Counted from the stretch's first letter, positions 1-7,893 are shown. The stretch is 9,564 nucleotides of DNA from an uncultured Bacilli bacterium (GCA_947629195.1 CANRCS010000034.1:1-9564); one strand, 5' to 3'. Notes: a model not told the origin generated them from the letters alone. Translations and numbers: made by a program.

Positions 1-82
1 TGAAATATATGATACAATTTTAATAGTTGGGTGGTGTTGTTTATGAAATTATTTCAAATATTAATAAGCAAAGTTTTCACCC

Positions 83-108
83 TTAATACAGTTTTAAGCG
101 TGTATTAA
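83..108. repeat. 8-bp inverted repeat upstream of the RNB gene
   Basis: TTAATACA (83-90) and TGTATTAA (101-108) are perfect inverted arms around a 10-nt spacer. They lie 26 bases before the ribosome binding site of the RNB gene. The stem is almost all A/T and is followed by a mixed T-rich stretch rather than a clean T run, so it could be a weak terminator of an upstream gene or an operator. No convincing sigma-A promoter is visible in 1-132. Confidence 0.35.
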
Positions 109-134
109 TTTATATTAGTATACGTTTTTATTTT

Positions 135-139
135 GGAGG
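135..139 (+). promoter_or_regulatory. Ribosome binding site fixing the RNB gene start
   Basis: GGAGG at 135-139 lies 5 nt before ATG 145. An in-frame TTG at 133 overlaps this Shine-Dalgarno itself and so cannot be the start; ATG 145 is chosen. Confidence 0.85.
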
Positions 140-144
140 TTTGT

Positions 145-2097
145 ATGGAGAATAGGCTAGATATTATAAAAGAATATGTTAAAACAAATTTAACAGATAT
201 CGATACGTTAAAGATGTTAATTAATGAAGAAAATAATGGTAATATAATTAGAAATTTAGCTAATGTCTATTCTGATTTAATTGTGCATCCAAACTTTAGT
301 TCAAAACCAATGGATTATAAAGTTTTTAGTAATTTAAAAAATTTAATTAATAATTGTATGACTGATTTTATAGATTTAAATTATGCTTATTTTTCAAAGA
401 AATTTAACACCTTAAATAAAAATATTGATACTTTAAAGAAATCATTAGAAAAAAAGAACCTATTAAATGATGAATGGAGAAATTTAATTAAATTACTTAA
501 AACAGATGTTTATGAAATGGAAGAATATTCTATAAATAAGAAAAATGATATAAATGATGATAGTAATTATAATTTTATGTATTCAATTATATTTGATACT
601 GAAAATAAAGCATATCTTAATCATGTTTTAAACAAATACCCTCATTTAGTTAATATTAAATCTGATGATAATGAACACATGATAGTTGAAATTATAAACA
701 AATTTTGTGAGCTAATAAAACGACGTAATGATAATAATTTTGATAAAATAGTATATTATTCTGAAATAATTAATAAATTTTTGGAAAGTCCACGATTTAG
801 AGTTAGTAATAGTGATAGGGAAAATATTAATTCACTTATATTAGAGACAACAGATACAGTAATAAATACTAAAAATGGAATTTTAAAGAAGAAGCAAAAA
901 TTATTATTTTTGAAATCTATTCATGAAAAATTTATAGATAGTGAAAATAAATATGATAGTATTAAACGTATAAATGCTAAATATAATATTTCTGGTGGAT
1001 TTAGTATTAATGCACAAAAAGAAATATTAAATATAACTAAAAATCCTAATAGAACTATAATAACAATTGATGAAGAATCTACTTTGGATATGGATGATGC
1101 ATTATCAATTTGTAAAAAAGATGATTATTATATATTGGAAGTTTATATCACTGATGTCGCATCACATATTCAAGAGGGAACTTATTTAGATTTAGAAGCT
1201 AAAAATAGGACTGAAACAATATATTTATCTGACAATATAATACCTATGTTTCCATTTGAATTATCAAATAATATTTTATCATTAAATAATAATGGATATA
1301 AAAATGTTATATGCTATAAATTTAAAATTGATAAATTTGGAAATATAATGGATACAAATATTAGAAAAAGACAAGTATTAATTTCTCAAAAATTAAGTTA
1401 TAATGATGTCAATACAATTGTTAAAGAAGGACGTCCAATAAAAAATTATACCAATGAAGTATATGATACAATAGCTACTTTAACTGAATTATCAAATATA
1501 TTAAGAAAAAATAATCCAATGAAAACTAATTATCGTAAATTGGAAGATTTAAAAACGATGATGACTGGAACAACTCTTTTGAAAAATGAATATAAAAATA
1601 GGACATCTGCAGAAATTATTGTAGAAGAAACTATGATTTTAACTAATTATTTATCTGCTAAGATATTAAATGAAAAGGGACTTCCATGTATTTATAGAGT
1701 TCATCCTAAAATAGAAGATACTTATGAATACGAGAAATTGCAAATGTTATCAAATACAATGGAAAAAGGGTTTGAACATCAAGATAATGCATATTTAAAA
1801 TTATTAGATGAATTAATAAGTATTTATCCAAAGGCAAAATATTCTAATAATAATATAGGACATTATGGTTTGAATTTAGAATATTATTCTCATGCATCAT
1901 CTCCAATAAGAAGATATTCAGATGTTGTACTACAAAGAATTATGAATGATTTATTATTTGAAAGACCAACAGATGATAAAATAAAAATGTGGGATAAAAA
2001 TATAATAGATTTATGTGAACATTTAAATTCACAAAATACAATTAACGATTCTTATAGATCTGAGTATGAGAAAATAAAAAGACTAGATAAAAAATAA
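145..2097 (+). CDS. RNB-domain exoribonuclease (RNase II/R superfamily), atypical architecture
   Basis: A 650-residue protein. The C-terminal half (about residues 300-625) is an RNB domain, the 3'-to-5' hydrolytic exoribonuclease fold. The metal-binding aspartates follow the family spacing: D309, D315, D317, D318 (TIDEESTLDMDDA), equivalent to D201/207/209/210 of E. coli RNase II. The later YRVHPK and SPIRRYSD (R589, R590) motifs are also present, so catalysis is expected. The first 300 residues are hydrophilic, Asn/Lys-rich and show no cold-shock domain I can recognise. The protein stops about 25 residues after the RNB domain, without an obvious S1 domain. Usual RNase R has CSD-CSD-RNB-S1, so this is a divergent RNB enzyme of unknown RNA specificity. 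It is the first gene of an operon with the flavoprotein that starts 14 nt downstream. Confidence 0.88.
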   Translation: MENRLDIIKEYVKTNLTDIDTLKMLINEENNGNIIRNLANVYSDLIVHPNFSSKPMDYKVFSNLKNLINNCMTDFIDLNYAYFSKKFNTLNKNIDTLKKSLEKKNLLNDEWRNLIKLLKTDVYEMEEYSINKKNDINDDSNYNFMYSIIFDTENKAYLNHVLNKYPHLVNIKSDDNEHMIVEIINKFCELIKRRNDNNFDKIVYYSEIINKFLESPRFRVSNSDRENINSLILETTDTVINTKNGILKKKQKLLFLKSIHEKFIDSENKYDSIKRINAKYNISGGFSINAQKEILNITKNPNRTIITIDEESTLDMDDALSICKKDDYYILEVYITDVASHIQEGTYLDLEAKNRTETIYLSDNIIPMFPFELSNNILSLNNNGYKNVICYKFKIDKFGNIMDTNIRKRQVLISQKLSYNDVNTIVKEGRPIKNYTNEVYDTIATLTELSNILRKNNPMKTNYRKLEDLKTMMTGTTLLKNEYKNRTSAEIIVEETMILTNYLSAKILNEKGLPCIYRVHPKIEDTYEYEKLQMLSNTMEKGFEHQDNAYLKLLDELISIYPKAKYSNNNIGHYGLNLEYYSHASSPIRRYSDVVLQRIMNDLLFERPTDDKIKMWDKNIIDLCEHLNSQNTINDSYRSEYEKIKRLDKK

Positions 2098-2107
2098 AGG
2101 ATGTGAT
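2097..2107 (+). promoter_or_regulatory. Extended Shine-Dalgarno deciding the flavoprotein start
   Basis: AAGGATGTGAT matches the full anti-SD complement AAGGAGGTGAT with one mismatch and ends 4 nt before ATG 2112. This favours ATG 2112 over the in-frame GTG at 2103, which lies inside the SD. It overlaps the last base of the upstream stop codon, which implies translational coupling. Confidence 0.7.
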
Positions 2108-2111
2108 TATA

Positions 2112-3503
2112 ATGTATGATGTTATTATAATTGGAGCAGGACCAGCGGGATTGTTTTCTGCTTATGAATTAATAACAAAAAATGATAAATTAAAGGTTTG
2201 TATTTTAGATAAGGGTAGATTTGCTCAAAATAGAAAATGTCCAATGAAGGATAATATAAAATGTATGAATTGTAATCCATGTGCGATATTATCTGGATAT
2301 GGTGGAGCAGGGACTTTTTCTGATGGTAAATTAAATTTTATACCAAAATTAGGTAAATCAGATTTATTTAAGTATATGTCACATGAAGAAGCATACAAAA
2401 TTATTGATGAAACTGAAAAAATTTTTAATAAATTTGGTATGGATAGTGAAGTATATCCTACTAATATGGATGAAGCTTTGAAACTTAAAAGTAAAATTGC
2501 CAAAACAGGTGCGAATTTATTGATAATTAAACAAAAACATTTAGGCTCTGACAAGCTTCCAGAGTATATTAAAAATTTTACAGACTATTTAAAAAATAAA
2601 GGTGTTACTTTAATCGAAGGTGCAGATGTCAAAGATATAAATAGTAAAAAGGAAGATTATCATATAATTACTTATAATAAGGGTAAAAAGTGTGAAAAAA
2701 TTGAGGGTCATTCTGTTATAGTTGCTCCTGGAAGAACGGGGGCTAAATGGATGCAAGAACTTGCAGATTATTATAAAATACCATATATTTCTCAAAGTAT
2801 AGAAATAGGTGTTAGAGTAGAAGTTAGAAAAGAATTAATGGAAGAAATATGTTCAGTAATATATGACCCTAGTATTTTTATAAAAACTGAAACATACAAT
2901 GATGAAATAAGAACATTTTGTACTAACCCAGGGGGGTTTGTTGCAAAAGAAAATTATTACGGATATATATGCGTAAATGGGCATGCTCTTAAAGATGTTA
3001 AGTCTGATAATAGTAATTTTGCATTTATTTCTAAAGTTAATTTAACAGAGCCCGCAACAAATACTAGACAATATGGTGAATCAATTGCTAGAATTGCGAA
3101 TGTATTAGGTGATGGGAAACCAATTATTCAAATGCTAAGAGATTTGAGACAGGGTAGAAGATCTACTCTTAATAGAATTCAAAAAGGATATGTTTCTCCA
3201 ACACTAAAAGATTGTGTAGCCGGTGATTTAGCGTTAGTTTTACCACATAGAATAATAATAAATATATTAGAGGGTCTTAAAAAATTAGATGAAATAATAC
3301 CAGGAGTAAATAATGATGAAACATTGTTATATGGTCCTGAAATAAAATTTTTCAGTAATGAAATTGTTACAAATAATCAAATGAAATTAGAAAACTATGA
3401 TGTATATTTTGTAGGTGATGGTGCAGGAAAAGCAGGTAATATTGTAACTGCAGCTGCAACAGGTCTTATTGCTGCAAGAGATATATTAAAAAAATTTGAC
3501 TAG
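2112..3503 (+). CDS. FAD-dependent oxidoreductase, COG2509-type
   Basis: A 463-residue soluble flavoprotein. The N-terminus is a Rossmann FAD-binding loop, IIIGAGPAG (G8, G10, G13), at the very start of the protein, supporting ATG 2112. A cysteine cluster follows (C43, C51, C54, C57, spacing C-x7-C-x2-C-x2-C) and leads into GYGGAGTFSDGKLN, the pattern I associate with the uncharacterised COG2509 'FAD-dependent dehydrogenase' family. The C-terminal VGDGAGKAGNIVTAA is the second FAD-contact segment seen in this superfamily. Length is near normal for the family. The substrate is unknown. The cysteines could hold a metal or iron-sulfur centre, but that is inference. It is co-transcribed with the RNB gene (14-nt gap, shared SD overlap) and ends within a terminator. 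Confidence 0.8.
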   Translation: MYDVIIIGAGPAGLFSAYELITKNDKLKVCILDKGRFAQNRKCPMKDNIKCMNCNPCAILSGYGGAGTFSDGKLNFIPKLGKSDLFKYMSHEEAYKIIDETEKIFNKFGMDSEVYPTNMDEALKLKSKIAKTGANLLIIKQKHLGSDKLPEYIKNFTDYLKNKGVTLIEGADVKDINSKKEDYHIITYNKGKKCEKIEGHSVIVAPGRTGAKWMQELADYYKIPYISQSIEIGVRVEVRKELMEEICSVIYDPSIFIKTETYNDEIRTFCTNPGGFVAKENYYGYICVNGHALKDVKSDNSNFAFISKVNLTEPATNTRQYGESIARIANVLGDGKPIIQMLRDLRQGRRSTLNRIQKGYVSPTLKDCVAGDLALVLPHRIIINILEGLKKLDEIIPGVNNDETLLYGPEIKFFSNEIVTNNQMKLENYDVYFVGDGAGKAGNIVTAAATGLIAARDILKKFD

Positions 3504-3524
3504 TAATCATGTCAAATTTTTTTT
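3488..3524 (+). terminator. Rho-independent terminator of the RNB-flavoprotein operon
   Basis: Perfect 13-bp inverted repeat: the left arm 3488-3500 is AAAAAAATTTGAC, the loop 3501-3510 includes the stop codon, and the right arm 3511-3523 ends in an eight-T run (3517-3524). The left arm encodes the last residues of the flavoprotein. Confidence 0.85.
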
Positions 3525-3542
3525 ATACTTCAAATATTTATA

Positions 3543-3571
3543 TTGCTACTTTTATAAAAATTAAGTATAAT
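3543..3571 (+). promoter_or_regulatory. Sigma-A-type promoter of the AAA+ gene
   Basis: TTGCTA (3543-3548), a 17-bp spacer and a perfect TATAAT (3566-3571). A second TATAAT lies at 3574-3579. The predicted start is about 25-30 nt upstream of the AAGGAGG ribosome binding site (3591-3597). Confidence 0.65.
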
Positions 3572-3605
3572 AATATAATAGAAAAAGGATAAGGAGGGAT
3601 TATAT

Positions 3606-5096
3606 ATGAACGGTCAAAATCAAAATGGATACTACAATTATAATAATCAAAATGCCAATTATTATGGTCAAGTACCTAATAATTATAATATGAATCCTTA
3701 TCAACAAAACCAAGTAAATTCTAATTATTACTATCCACAACATCAGTATCCAAATTATCAATATCCACAACAAAATGTTTATAATCAAAATCGACAAGTA
3801 TATAATCAAAATAATTTTCCTAGACAAAATTATAATCCTTATCAATTCCAAAATCAAAATCTGAATAATAACACTAATAATATTCCAAATAGATTTAATA
3901 CTATAAATAAAACTCAAAATATAGATGCTGAAAGTCAAAAAAAAGTAGAGGAAATTAAAAATATAATTTTAAATAATCAAGAAAATACAAAAGAAGTTCA
4001 ACCATTAAACGAAGTAAAAACTGATGAAGTACAAAATAATAATACTGATGATGTTGAAGAAATAGAAATAATCGATGATGAACCAATACAAAATAATGAA
4101 GAAACTAAAGATACAAAAGAAATTGAAAACAATGATAAAAAGGATGAAAATAAACCTAAAAAGGTAAGAGAATTTAGTGTACTTGAAAGATATGGAGAAG
4201 ATATAACTAAAAAAGAATATGTAACAAACCCTGCTATTGCTCGTGAAGAAGAAATTGGAAAACTTATATTGGTTTTATTAACACCAGATAAATCAGCATG
4301 TTTAGTTGGTAAACCTGGTATTGGTAAAACTGCAATCGTAGAAGGTCTTGCATATAGAATTATACGAAATGATGTGCCTAATATATTAAAAGGATATAGT
4401 ATTTACAATATAGCTACATCTTCACTTTTAGGTGAAAGTATTAGTGATGGTGAAAGAGAATCTAGGATTCAACTACTTGTAAATGAGGTTATGGAAGCTG
4501 ATAAAGTTATTCTATTCATCGATGAAATTCATACATTAATGGGAGCAGGAGCAAAAGATGGTTCTGCACTTGATTTTGCTAACATATTAAAACCTGCTTT
4601 AGCACGTGGTAATGTAAAATTAATAGGGGCAACAACATCAGATGAATACGAAAGATATATGATTAGAGATAGAGCATTTATTCGTAGATTTGAAAAAATA
4701 GAAGTTGCTGAACCTGATATACCTACTACTGTAAAAATTCTTATGGGGTCATATCCTAGAATAGAAAAACAAACAGGTGTTAAACTTGCATATACAGAAT
4801 ATGTAAAACAACAATTAATGACTTTTATTGTAGAAATGACTTCTGAATATAAAAGATTTTATGAAGTATCATCTAGATATCCAGATATTTCACTTGCCTT
4901 GTTATCTAAAGCTTTCTCTTTTGCTATGTATGAAAATAGTAATGAAGTAAGACTTAGACATTTCTGGATGGCAGTATGTACATGTGAAAGTATATATCCA
5001 GATTCTAGAGCAAAGGAAATCGAACGCTTTAAAGAAGTATTTAAAGATATGATAAAAGAAGAAAATTTAGATGTTAATGAGCCGATAAATATTTAA
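3606..5096 (+). CDS. AAA+ ATPase (ClpA/B D1-like) with Asn/Gln/Tyr-rich N-terminus
   Basis: A 496-residue protein in three parts. Residues 1-105 are low-complexity, rich in Asn, Gln, Tyr and Pro, like a prion-like or sticky disordered domain. Residues 106-190 are a charged Glu/Asp/Lys/Asn linker. From about 190 there is a single AAA+ module resembling the first ATPase domain of ClpA/ClpB/ClpC: LERYGED entry, Walker A GKPGIGKT (K241), Walker B VILFIDEIH (D306, E307), sensor-1 region GATTSDE (T343/T344) and arginine-finger region IRRF (R360, R361). ATP hydrolysis and ring assembly are expected. The substrate-threading pore loop, KYRGEFE in ClpB D1, aligns with ISDGERE (279-285), so the pore tyrosine is Ser280. 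There is no Clp N-domain, no second AAA+ domain and no ClpP-binding loop visible. Start supported by AAGGAGG 8 nt upstream. Single-gene unit with its own promoter and terminator; function unknown. Confidence 0.85.
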   Translation: MNGQNQNGYYNYNNQNANYYGQVPNNYNMNPYQQNQVNSNYYYPQHQYPNYQYPQQNVYNQNRQVYNQNNFPRQNYNPYQFQNQNLNNNTNNIPNRFNTINKTQNIDAESQKKVEEIKNIILNNQENTKEVQPLNEVKTDEVQNNNTDDVEEIEIIDDEPIQNNEETKDTKEIENNDKKDENKPKKVREFSVLERYGEDITKKEYVTNPAIAREEEIGKLILVLLTPDKSACLVGKPGIGKTAIVEGLAYRIIRNDVPNILKGYSIYNIATSSLLGESISDGERESRIQLLVNEVMEADKVILFIDEIHTLMGAGAKDGSALDFANILKPALARGNVKLIGATTSDEYERYMIRDRAFIRRFEKIEVAEPDIPTTVKILMGSYPRIEKQTGVKLAYTEYVKQQLMTFIVEMTSEYKRFYEVSSRYPDISLALLSKAFSFAMYENSNEVRLRHFWMAVCTCESIYPDSRAKEIERFKEVFKDMIKEENLDVNEPINI

Positions 5097-5128
5097 AAAA
5101 GTACTGTTAAAATATAACAATACTTTTT
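5096..5128 (+). terminator. Terminator after the AAA+ gene
   Basis: Arms 5096-5108 (AAAAAGTACTGTT) and 5116-5128 (AACAATACTTTTT) pair with one mismatch around a 7-nt loop and end in five T. The left arm begins at the last base of the stop codon. Confidence 0.75.
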
Positions 5129-5135
5129 ATTATTG

Positions 5136-5144
5136 TGTTATTAT
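5136..5144 (+). promoter_or_regulatory. Possible extended -10 promoter of the P-type ATPase gene
   Basis: TG-T-TATTAT (5136-5144) resembles an extended -10 element. No good -35 is seen 16-18 bp upstream. A start near 5151 would leave a short leader containing AAAGG (5153-5157) before ATG 5168. Confidence 0.35.
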
Positions 5145-5167
5145 ATATTATGAAAGGCGTAGTATAT

Positions 5168-7144
5168 ATGAGGGAATATGTAGGATTAACAAATGAAGAA
5201 GTATTAAAAAATAAAGAATTATATGGACTAAATAGGGAATATGATAAAGAACAAAAATTATTCATAAAAAGTTTGTCTATACTTTTTATTGAGCCTGCTA
5301 TATATCTTTTATTAATAAAATTATTAATTCAAATTTTTATTAAAAATTATATTTATATAGCTATAATATCGATATTTCTATTAATAATTATTATTATTCA
5401 TTTAGTTTTTATAATTAAATATAACAAAAAAGTAAATAAAATTAAAAAACTCCAATCTTTCAGTTCAAAAGTTATTAGAGATGGCAAACTTCAAACAATA
5501 GATAGTAATGAAATTACAATAAATGACATTTTAGTTTTAAACAAGGGAGATAGAGTATGTGCAGATGCCATAATATTAGAAAGTAAAAATTTACTTGTAT
5601 ATGAAGCAAATATAACTAAAAATAATAATTTTGTTAACAAATCTGTCGATATTACCAATAGAAATGAAAAGTATAAAAGTAATCGTTTATATAGTGGTTC
5701 ATTTATTATTAAAGGTAATTGTTTTGCACGTGTTACAGAAATTGGAAAACATACAGAAATCTATAAACAAAATAATATAAATATGGATAAAAATAAAAGC
5801 ATTATAATAACTAAAGCAAAGAAAATTAATAATATATTTTATATTTTATCAATAATACTATTTATAATTTTGACTATTATTTTCACTTTCAAAATGAATT
5901 TCATATCATCAATTATTAATGCTTTTATTTTAGCAAGTGATGTAATAATTTATCCATTTGGATTCGTATCTATTATCTTATATCCTTTTAGCATTTATAA
6001 ATTAATTGATAATAATATTTTAATTAAAAATTTAGATTTAATAAATAAATTAAATAAAGTATCGTGTTTATGCATTGATAAAACTGGAATAATTACACAA
6101 GGAAAAATGAAAATAACAAATATAAAGACAGATATTGATAAAGATGAATTAATTGAGCATACACTATTATCTTCTTCACTTACACCAATTGATATAATTG
6201 AAAAATCTATACATGAATATTCAAATTATATTAATACAAATATTAGAGATGGAAAAGAGTTAATAAAAAAATATCCATTTAATAAAGATATTAAGATGAG
6301 TGCGAATATATATAGGGAAAATGATGAAAACTATATTTATGTAAAAGGTTCACTTGAAAGTATATTTGATGTATGTGACATTTCAGTTCAAGAAAAGTTC
6401 AACTTATTCAAATGTAAGGATGACATGATAAATAGTGGATTAAAAGTTGTTGCAGTTGGTTCTTCTAAAATCGATGAAATAAAAGAGGATATATTAGATT
6501 ATAATATAAAATTTGAAGCATTAATTGGAATCTATGATGAACCAAGAGTAAATATTAACAAATATATATCATATTGCAAAGATAATAATATAAGAGTTCT
6601 AATATTTACCGATGATAATAAAGAAATATCTTCTCATATTGCAAGAACAATAGAACTTGATAATCCAGATAATGTTTTAAATAGTGATGAGATTAACGAT
6701 AATGAAATTTTTACTAATAATATTGATGAAACTAATTTATTTTCACAAATTACTACTAAAGATAAACAAAAAATAATTAAATATTTAAAAGATAATAACG
6801 AAATTGTTGCAGTTACATCATCTAATATAGAAGAAATATCTTTAATGGATAAAACTATTATTGGAATGTGTTTTAATAATGATTCAGATATTAATAAAAG
6901 TATGGCACAAATTATATATTTTGATAATAGTTTTAAAACAATAGTTAATAATATTAAAGTAGTAAGATATTTACATTCATTATATAAAAAGTTTAGAAAA
7001 TTCATATTACTTATGAATATCCCAATAATAATCCTAACAATTATTTTATCATTCTTTAATCTTAACTTTATTGTAATATCATTATCAATTATCATGATAA
7101 GACTAATTATATTAACAGTTTGTTGTGTAAAGTTTAATAAATAA
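5168..7144 (+). CDS. Degenerate P-type ATPase homologue (probable pseudo-pump)
   Basis: A 658-residue membrane protein with the order of a P2-type cation ATPase: N-terminal GLTNEEV domain, M1-M2 (about 32-84), actuator domain, M3-M4 (about 222-278), P and N domains, M5-M6 (609-655). It retains the phosphorylation site as DKTGIIT (D304) and the N-domain KGSLES (K393). Other essential motifs are changed: TGES is T150-K-N-N, the M4 PEGL motif is P263-F-G-F, TGD is T481-D-D, and TGDGVND is T550-SSNIEE (both Mg-binding Asp lost). It ends after M6, lacking M7-M10; usual relatives are about 850-900 residues. The frame is intact, so this is a maintained protein, not a fresh pseudogene. Ion transport is doubtful; a regulatory or scaffold role is inference. 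ATG 5168 follows AAAGG by 10 nt and matches the family N-terminus; upstream in-frame GTG 5135 and ATG 5150 lack a site. Confidence 0.82.
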   Translation: MREYVGLTNEEVLKNKELYGLNREYDKEQKLFIKSLSILFIEPAIYLLLIKLLIQIFIKNYIYIAIISIFLLIIIIIHLVFIIKYNKKVNKIKKLQSFSSKVIRDGKLQTIDSNEITINDILVLNKGDRVCADAIILESKNLLVYEANITKNNNFVNKSVDITNRNEKYKSNRLYSGSFIIKGNCFARVTEIGKHTEIYKQNNINMDKNKSIIITKAKKINNIFYILSIILFIILTIIFTFKMNFISSIINAFILASDVIIYPFGFVSIILYPFSIYKLIDNNILIKNLDLINKLNKVSCLCIDKTGIITQGKMKITNIKTDIDKDELIEHTLLSSSLTPIDIIEKSIHEYSNYINTNIRDGKELIKKYPFNKDIKMSANIYRENDENYIYVKGSLESIFDVCDISVQEKFNLFKCKDDMINSGLKVVAVGSSKIDEIKEDILDYNIKFEALIGIYDEPRVNINKYISYCKDNNIRVLIFTDDNKEISSHIARTIELDNPDNVLNSDEINDNEIFTNNIDETNLFSQITTKDKQKIIKYLKDNNEIVAVTSSNIEEISLMDKTIIGMCFNNDSDINKSMAQIIYFDNSFKTIVNNIKVVRYLHSLYKKFRKFILLMNIPIIILTIILSFFNLNFIVISLSIIMIRLIILTVCCVKFNK

Positions 7145-7168
7145 TTGATATAAAATTTTATATTAATT
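7143..7168. repeat. 26-bp near-perfect palindrome
   Basis: Positions 7148-7163 form a perfect 16-bp AT palindrome centred on AAAATTTT, extending to 7143-7168 with one mismatched position (G·U in RNA). It starts in the stop codon of the P-type ATPase gene and abuts the -35 of the next promoter. It could be a weak terminator or an operator for the transporter gene. Confidence 0.45.
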
Positions 7169-7195
7169 TACTTTTAAAAGAAATTTTACTATAAT
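7167..7195 (+). promoter_or_regulatory. Sigma-A-type promoter of the YhhQ-like gene
   Basis: TTTACT (7167-7172), a 17-bp spacer and a perfect TATAAT (7190-7195). The leader would be only about 18 nt and carries GGAGGG (7208-7213), 6 nt before ATG 7220, leaving no room for a preQ1 riboswitch. Confidence 0.6.
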
Positions 7196-7219
7196 GTATT
7201 TAGAATTGGAGGGCAATCT

Positions 7220-7882
7220 ATGACTGATAAAAGGAAAGTATTTTTTACTGCTTTACTTACAACATTATTAATTATTTCTAACATCACGGTTTCTAAAATG
7301 ACAGTAATTGCAAATCTGCCATTACCATGTAGTATATTTACTTATCCATTTACATTTTTGTGTGTAGCAGTAATCGCACATTTATACGGAGCAAGTGAAG
7401 CTATGAAAAGTGTTGGGTATGCTATATGTTGTCAAATATTAGTATTTATTGTATGTATTGTGGTTGCTAATGTTCCAAATCAAGTGGATACTATAATGCA
7501 AGCTAATGCATTACAACAACTTTTAGCACCTGATGTTACAAATGGAATATATCATCCTAATGTGTTTGTTATGTTAGGTACAATTGTATCATTTACAATA
7601 TCTCAATTAATAAATATTGGATTATATTCTGCTTCAAAAAAACATACGTTTAAAGCAGTATCTAGTTCTCTTTCAATATTATTTGCTTATATAATTGATG
7701 CAGTTATATTTAGTGTAATTATGAGTATTGGAGTAGCTACTAATAATCTTTCACTTACAATTGTTAATAAGTTTATAGTGGGTGTTGTTACAACTGCTAT
7801 TTCGGTAATCTTATTCTGTATTTTTACAATAGGTGATAAAAAAGAAAAAGTTAAAACAGCAAAAAAGAAATCTATCGATTAG
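7220..7882 (+). CDS. Queuosine-precursor-transporter-like membrane protein (YhhQ/VUT, DUF165 family)
   Basis: A 220-residue integral membrane protein with about six hydrophobic segments, a positively charged C-terminal tail and a length typical of the VUT/YhhQ family, which imports queuosine precursors for tRNA modification. Matches by eye: an early SN-x4-K segment (ISNITVSK), YPFTFLCVAVIAHLYGA aligned with the family's FPFxFLxxDxxxxxYG block, a helix with a conserved Gln (SFTISQLINIGLY), and a later helix with Asp (FAYIIDAVIF). The acidic residue of the family block (D/E before YG) is absent, replaced by hydrophobic residues, so the substrate may differ. Strong GGAGGG site and own promoter. 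The last codons form half of a terminator shared with the convergent minus-strand gene, and the two genes overlap by 11 bp. Confidence 0.65.
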   Translation: MTDKRKVFFTALLTTLLIISNITVSKMTVIANLPLPCSIFTYPFTFLCVAVIAHLYGASEAMKSVGYAICCQILVFIVCIVVANVPNQVDTIMQANALQQLLAPDVTNGIYHPNVFVMLGTIVSFTISQLINIGLYSASKKHTFKAVSSSLSILFAYIIDAVIFSVIMSIGVATNNLSLTIVNKFIVGVVTTAISVILFCIFTIGDKKEKVKTAKKKSID

Positions 7883-7893
7883 ATTTCTTTTTT
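7861..7893. terminator. Bidirectional terminator inside two convergent gene ends
   Basis: Perfect 14-bp inverted repeat: AAAAAAGAAATCTA (7861-7874), 5-nt loop, TAGATTTCTTTTTT (7880-7893). It gives a T run on both strands. It lies within the 3' ends of both the plus-strand transporter gene (stop 7880-7882) and the minus-strand oapA-like gene (stop 7872-7874). Confidence 0.88.

Noticed and set aside
43..108. 21-codon ORF (MKLFQILISK...) before the RNB gene
   Set aside because: Only a weak GGGTGG ahead of it and no recognisable peptide; its 3' end is the inverted repeat at 83-108. Chance is likely.
2225..2554. 109-aa minus-strand ORF
   Set aside because: Antisense shadow of the well-supported flavoprotein gene.
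3600..3938. 112-aa minus-strand ORF, very Ile-rich
   Set aside because: It is the reverse reading of the Asn/Gln/Tyr-rich repeat codons of the AAA+ gene; there is no start site and its composition is explained by the shadow.
6634..7095. 153-aa minus-strand ORF
   Set aside because: Antisense of the P-type ATPase gene, whose own frame aligns with its family; no ribosome binding site.
7196..7219. preQ1 riboswitch before the YhhQ-like gene
   Set aside because: The leader between the predicted start and ATG 7220 is too short and contains only the ribosome binding site.
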